DNA of 64,000 bases from Poriferisodalis sp022821985 (GTDB taxonomy: Bacteria > Actinomycetota > Acidimicrobiia > Acidimicrobiales > Poriferisodalaceae): NCBI RefSeq assembly GCF_965219595.1, contig NZ_OZ244781.1, positions 2,976,001 to 3,040,000 on the forward strand, given 5' to 3'. Positions 58,282 to 64,000 of the stretch are shown here, one piece after another. How positions within the stretch are numbered: position 1 is the first letter of the stretch; every line of letters begins with the position of its first letter. Made by a program: the position numbers and the translations under genes. Under the pieces are notes generated by a model. That model ran no database searches and was not told the origin of the DNA. It saw only the letters and a program-made list of their open reading frames with translations.

Positions 58282-59232
58282 TCACTCCGCCGGGAAAGCC
58301 GACGGACCGGTACCGAAGCGCGTCAGCGCCTCGACGAAATCTTCGGGCATCGGGGCCTCGAAGCTCATGTCCGCACCGGTGACCGGGTGCTGGAAGGCCA
58401 ACCGGATCGCGTGCAGCAGCGGGCGGCCGATGCCGAATGGATCCGGCACGCCGTAGGTCAGATCGCCGAGCAGCGGCAGCCCGATGCTGGCCAGATGCAC
58501 GCGGATCTGGTGCGTCCGCCCCGTCTCGAGCCGGCAGCGGAGCAGCGAAGCCTCCGTCGGATGCACATAGGTCTCCACGACGCTGTAATGCGTCCGAGCC
58601 TCACGACCCTCGGAGGTCACGGCCATGAGCGTTCGATGCTCCCGATCCCGACCGATCGGCGCGTCGATCGTGCCCGTCGGCGAGGAAGGGTGGCCTCGTA
58701 CGAGGCCTGCATAGGTCCTGCGAACCTGCCGATTCGAAAGTTGCTCGACGAGCACGTCATACGCCCGGGAAGTGCGTGCGCACACCAGGACCCCGCTGGT
58801 TCCCCGGTCGAGCCGGTGCACAATGCCAGGACGGCCGGGCTGGCCCACATCGGCCATGTCCGGATACCGCTCAACCAATGCGTCCGCGAGCGTGCCCGCC
58901 GCATGTCCGCTGCCGGGATGGGTGATTACTCCTGGCGGCTTGTCCACGACCACAACGTCGGCATCGTCGTACACGACATCAAACCGGACGATCTCACGAC
59001 GTTGCCCCCGGATCGCTTCCGGCGCCTGCACTTCAGCCATTTCGACCGTCGAACCCGCGGCGACTCGTGCCGAGCTGGCCCGGGCCGGCTGCCCGTCAAT
59101 CAGAACGGTCCCCTGCGCGACCATCCTGGCCGTGTCTGATCGAGAACGACCGGTGAGCAGCGAGAGCACTCGATCGATGCGCTCACCGGACAGCGACTCC
59201 GGTATCTCGAAGCGCTGGGGCCGATCGCTCAC
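58282..59232 (-). CDS. rluD: RluA/RluD-family pseudouridine synthase
   Basis: A 316-residue RNA pseudouridine synthase. The N-terminal S4 domain (about 14-75, ERIDRVLSLLTGRSRSDTAR) precedes the catalytic domain with DKPPGVITHPGSG and the catalytic Asp in IVHRLDRGTSGVLV near residue 142. ETGRTHQIRVHLASIGLPLL near 240 completes the RluA-family pattern. It probably modifies 23S rRNA. Its start overlaps the lspA stop by four bases, a common actinobacterial arrangement. Confidence 0.92.
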   Translation of the reverse strand: MSDRPQRFEIPESLSGERIDRVLSLLTGRSRSDTARMVAQGTVLIDGQPARASSARVAAGSTVEMAEVQAPEAIRGQRREIVRFDVVYDDADVVVVDKPPGVITHPGSGHAAGTLADALVERYPDMADVGQPGRPGIVHRLDRGTSGVLVCARTSRAYDVLVEQLSNRQVRRTYAGLVRGHPSSPTGTIDAPIGRDREHRTLMAVTSEGREARTHYSVVETYVHPTEASLLRCRLETGRTHQIRVHLASIGLPLLGDLTYGVPDPFGIGRPLLHAIRLAFQHPVTGADMSFEAPMPEDFVEALTRFGTGPSAFPAE

Positions 59233-59714
59233 CCAGATGCCTCTCGGGCAGCCCTGGCCCGACGCCGGTCGCTTCGATACAGGTGGAACAGCACGATGAC
59301 CAGCCCGACGGTAATGGAGGCATCAGCCACGTTGAATATCGGCCACCACTGCAGATCGATGAAGTCGACTACTGCGCCCCGTCCCCAGGCCGCGCCGCGA
59401 AAGACACGATCGGCGAGATTGCCCAGTGCTCCCCCGATGATCCCGCCAAGGGCCACCGTGGCCCAGCGTCCCTGCACACGACGGCGAGACGACCACAGCA
59501 CGCCCACGATCACGATGGCCACAATCGCCAGCACCGGGCCGAGACCGCTCCCTGTCGAGAAGGCGAATCCGGTGTTGTGCACGAGTCGCAGGCGCAGCGT
59601 CCACACGAGATCGATGATCTGGTCGTCGAGCGCGGCAACGGCCCATGCCTTGGTGATCTGATCCAGGCACACAACCGCGCCGGAGGCGACGGCGATGTTG
59701 AGGTTGCGCGTCAC
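59229..59714 (-). CDS. lspA: Lipoprotein signal peptidase
   Basis: A protein of about 161 residues, the membrane aspartic peptidase that trims prolipoproteins. Four hydrophobic segments are present, with the family blocks LDQITKAWAV near 16, LVHNTGFAFS near 43, IIGGALGNLADRV (first catalytic Asp) and IFNVADASITVG (second Asp). I use GTG 59714; GTG 59750 would add 12 residues and cannot be excluded. It lies between the DksA-like gene and rluD on the same strand. Confidence 0.9.
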   Translation of the reverse strand: MTRNLNIAVASGAVVCLDQITKAWAVAALDDQIIDLVWTLRLRLVHNTGFAFSTGSGLGPVLAIVAIVIVGVLWSSRRRVQGRWATVALGGIIGGALGNLADRVFRGAAWGRGAVVDFIDLQWWPIFNVADASITVGLVIVLFHLYRSDRRRARAAREASG

Positions 59715-59760
59715 ACGGTCTCGCGGGGCTGACGGGCGGTTTGCAAACACCTGCTGCCGG

Positions 59761-60357
59761 TCAGGGCCGACGCCACGCCGGTCCGCTGCTCTTGACCTCC
59801 ACGCGCATGGAAGCGTGCGGGATCGCTTCCAGGCGCTCCTTGGGGATCGGCTTGCCTGAGACGACGCAGATGCCATAGGTGCCGTCTTCGATTCGCGCCA
59901 AAGCCGCATCGATCTCGGCGATCTCCTCACGCTCACGAGCCGAGATCTGCAGCGCCCGATCGCGCTCCACGGCAATGGAGTCTCCCTCACCCGACTCCTC
60001 ATCGAACTGAACATCGCCCGGCTCGCGTTCGCTCACAAGCTGCTCGGCCTCGGCCTCATATCGCTCAGCATGCTCGGTGTAGCGACGGCGCTCAGCCAGC
60101 AACGCTTGCCGTTGCTTTTCGAGAAATACGTCGCCGAAACGGGGCTTTGGAGCCTTGCGCCGGGGTGCGGCCTTCTTCGCAGGTGCCTTCTTGGCCGCGC
60201 TCGCCTTCTTCGCAGTGCTCTTCTTTGCTGCGGCCTTCTTCGCAGTGCCTGTCTTCCCTGCGGCAGTCTTGGCCTTTGAGGAATTCGCTGCCCGCTTCCG
60301 TGCGGGAGCCTTCTTCGCAGCAGCCTTACGGGCGGAAGCCTTCTTCGCAGTGGCCAT
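59761..60357 (-). CDS. DksA/TraR-like protein with Lys/Ala tail, degenerate zinc site
   Basis: A 198-residue protein. The first 70 residues are a Lys/Ala-rich, histone H1-like tail (repeats such as KKAAAKKS). About 72-198 match the DksA/TraR shape: a coiled-coil hairpin (LLAERRRYTEHAERYEAEAE ... EIAEIDAALARIEDGTYG) and the C-terminal finger. The finger reads YGICVVSGKPIPKERLEAIP then HASMRVE, so only one of the four zinc Cys remains. It may bind RNA polymerase and, through the tail, nucleic acid. It lies in the lspA-rluD gene group and is divergent from ileS. Confidence 0.82.
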   Translation of the reverse strand: MATAKKASARKAAAKKAPARKRAANSSKAKTAAGKTGTAKKAAAKKSTAKKASAAKKAPAKKAAPRRKAPKPRFGDVFLEKQRQALLAERRRYTEHAERYEAEAEQLVSEREPGDVQFDEESGEGDSIAVERDRALQISAREREEIAEIDAALARIEDGTYGICVVSGKPIPKERLEAIPHASMRVEVKSSGPAWRRP

Positions 60358-60496
60358 GGCTCCTCCCCACAGAAGCGACGCGGCAGTCTAGGTCGCCGAT
60401 TTCGACTGCGTTTGGCAGTTCGCAACTCCGTTGATTTCCCTGCCTCAGGGGTACCCTCGCTGTCTCGTGGGCTCAGGCGAGGCCCAGGAGGCGCTG

Positions 60497-63678
<3,182 letters not shown>

Positions 63679-63682
<4 letters not shown>

Positions 63683-64000
63683 GCGGACAGGGGTTCCTTG
63701 CGGATCAGCGCATCGAGGAAGGGATCATCGAGTTCGTCGAGCTGGAGCGGTGCCCTATCCGCGTCGATCAGATCGCCGTCGGCTTCATCGGTGTCGTCGT
63801 CATCAGCGTCGTCCTGCGAGCCGGAACCGATCGATTCGTATGCGGCGTCAACCCGTTCGGCTGCGGCCAGCGGCGCGACGATCGACGGCATGGCCGCAGT
63901 ATCCGGCCCGGAGCGCACAGAATCCGCACTCGGCTCCGGTTCGTGCAGCACATCCACATCGCTCGCGGCGCCAGCGTCGGAGCCGGTGCCGTCCTCGAAC
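63679..64000 (-). CDS. C-terminal part of acidic protein, runs off window
   Basis: The frame is open from the window edge down to a TGA that overlaps the ileS stop by four bases (convergent). At least 106 residues are visible, strongly acidic (DDADDDDTDEADGDLIDAD) and probably disordered, ending DELDDPFLDALIRKEPLSA. A GTG at 63957 is in frame, but the frame continues upstream without a stop, so the 5' end is probably outside the window. I recognise no family. Confidence 0.6.

Noticed and set aside
60358..60496. T-box leader before ileS
   Set aside because: No T-box consensus (AGGGTGGNACCGCG-like) or clear specifier stem could be found; the region has only a ribosome site and short inverted stretches.

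Overview
The window is high-GC (roughly two thirds G+C), dense, protein-coding bacterial DNA with frequent GTG and TTG starts and many 4-base ATGA/GTGA gene overlaps. A PafE/Bpa-type proteasome activator ending in an HbYX motif, an F420-type luciferase-like oxidoreductase, CWB2 repeats, an SCO6745-family protein and a eukaryote-like IleRS point to an actinobacterium; Acidimicrobiia is my best guess (inference). I see no rRNA, tRNA, CRISPR array, insertion sequence or prophage. No gene-free stretch exceeds about 250 bases.

Layout. 29-4221: an amidohydrolase, a DsbA-fold protein and a Baeyer-Villiger monooxygenase. 4277-10234: an SNF2 helicase with a small coupled partner, and proS. 10475-16687: a five-gene corrinoid methyltransferase operon (corrinoid protein, DUF1638, methyl-THF:corrinoid methyltransferase, RamA-like reactivator, non-pyrrolysine MttB). 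16722-26960 (minus strand): an NAD-type formate dehydrogenase operon whose catalytic subunit is a selenoprotein, running into two transporters and then a secreted CWB2/beta-propeller/metalloprotease. 27163-35110: an IclR regulator, etfA/etfB with a dimethylglycine/sarcosine-type dehydrogenase, then formate-THF ligase, a MetF-like reductase and a coupled membrane protein. 35761-48043: transporters, D-erythronate/phosphoglycerate-type dehydrogenases, a CoA transferase, a dihydroorotase-like enzyme, PhyH and APH proteins, and several secreted or membrane proteins. 48209-55231: glnS, SDR, LLM, SCP-x-type thiolase with Zn-ribbon partner, and a nitroreductase. 55278-64000: Bpa, a phosphodiesterase, Rrf2, rluD, lspA, a DksA-like protein and ileS.

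How it works together. The genes from 10475 to 35110 form a nearly complete route for stripping methyl groups from a quaternary amine (glycine betaine is the best guess) and oxidising them. MttB and the corrinoid proteins pass a methyl group to THF. The dimethylglycine/sarcosine dehydrogenase with ETF yields further methylene-THF. MetF run in reverse, an unseen FolD, and Fhs would release formate with ATP, and formate dehydrogenase makes CO2 and NADH. Three control regions in this block carry the same unusual sequence, two 17-bp palindromes of the GTTCCRC-N3-GYGGAAC type spaced exactly 18 bp apart. They lie before the corrinoid operon, between fdhA and iclR, and between the dehydrogenase and fhs. 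This suggests a single IclR-controlled C1 regulon.

The formate dehydrogenase is the most unusual component. Its catalytic chain has an in-frame TGA at the active-site selenocysteine position followed by a SECIS-like hairpin. The N-terminal iron-sulfur part of the usual alpha subunit is a separate gene placed last in the operon.
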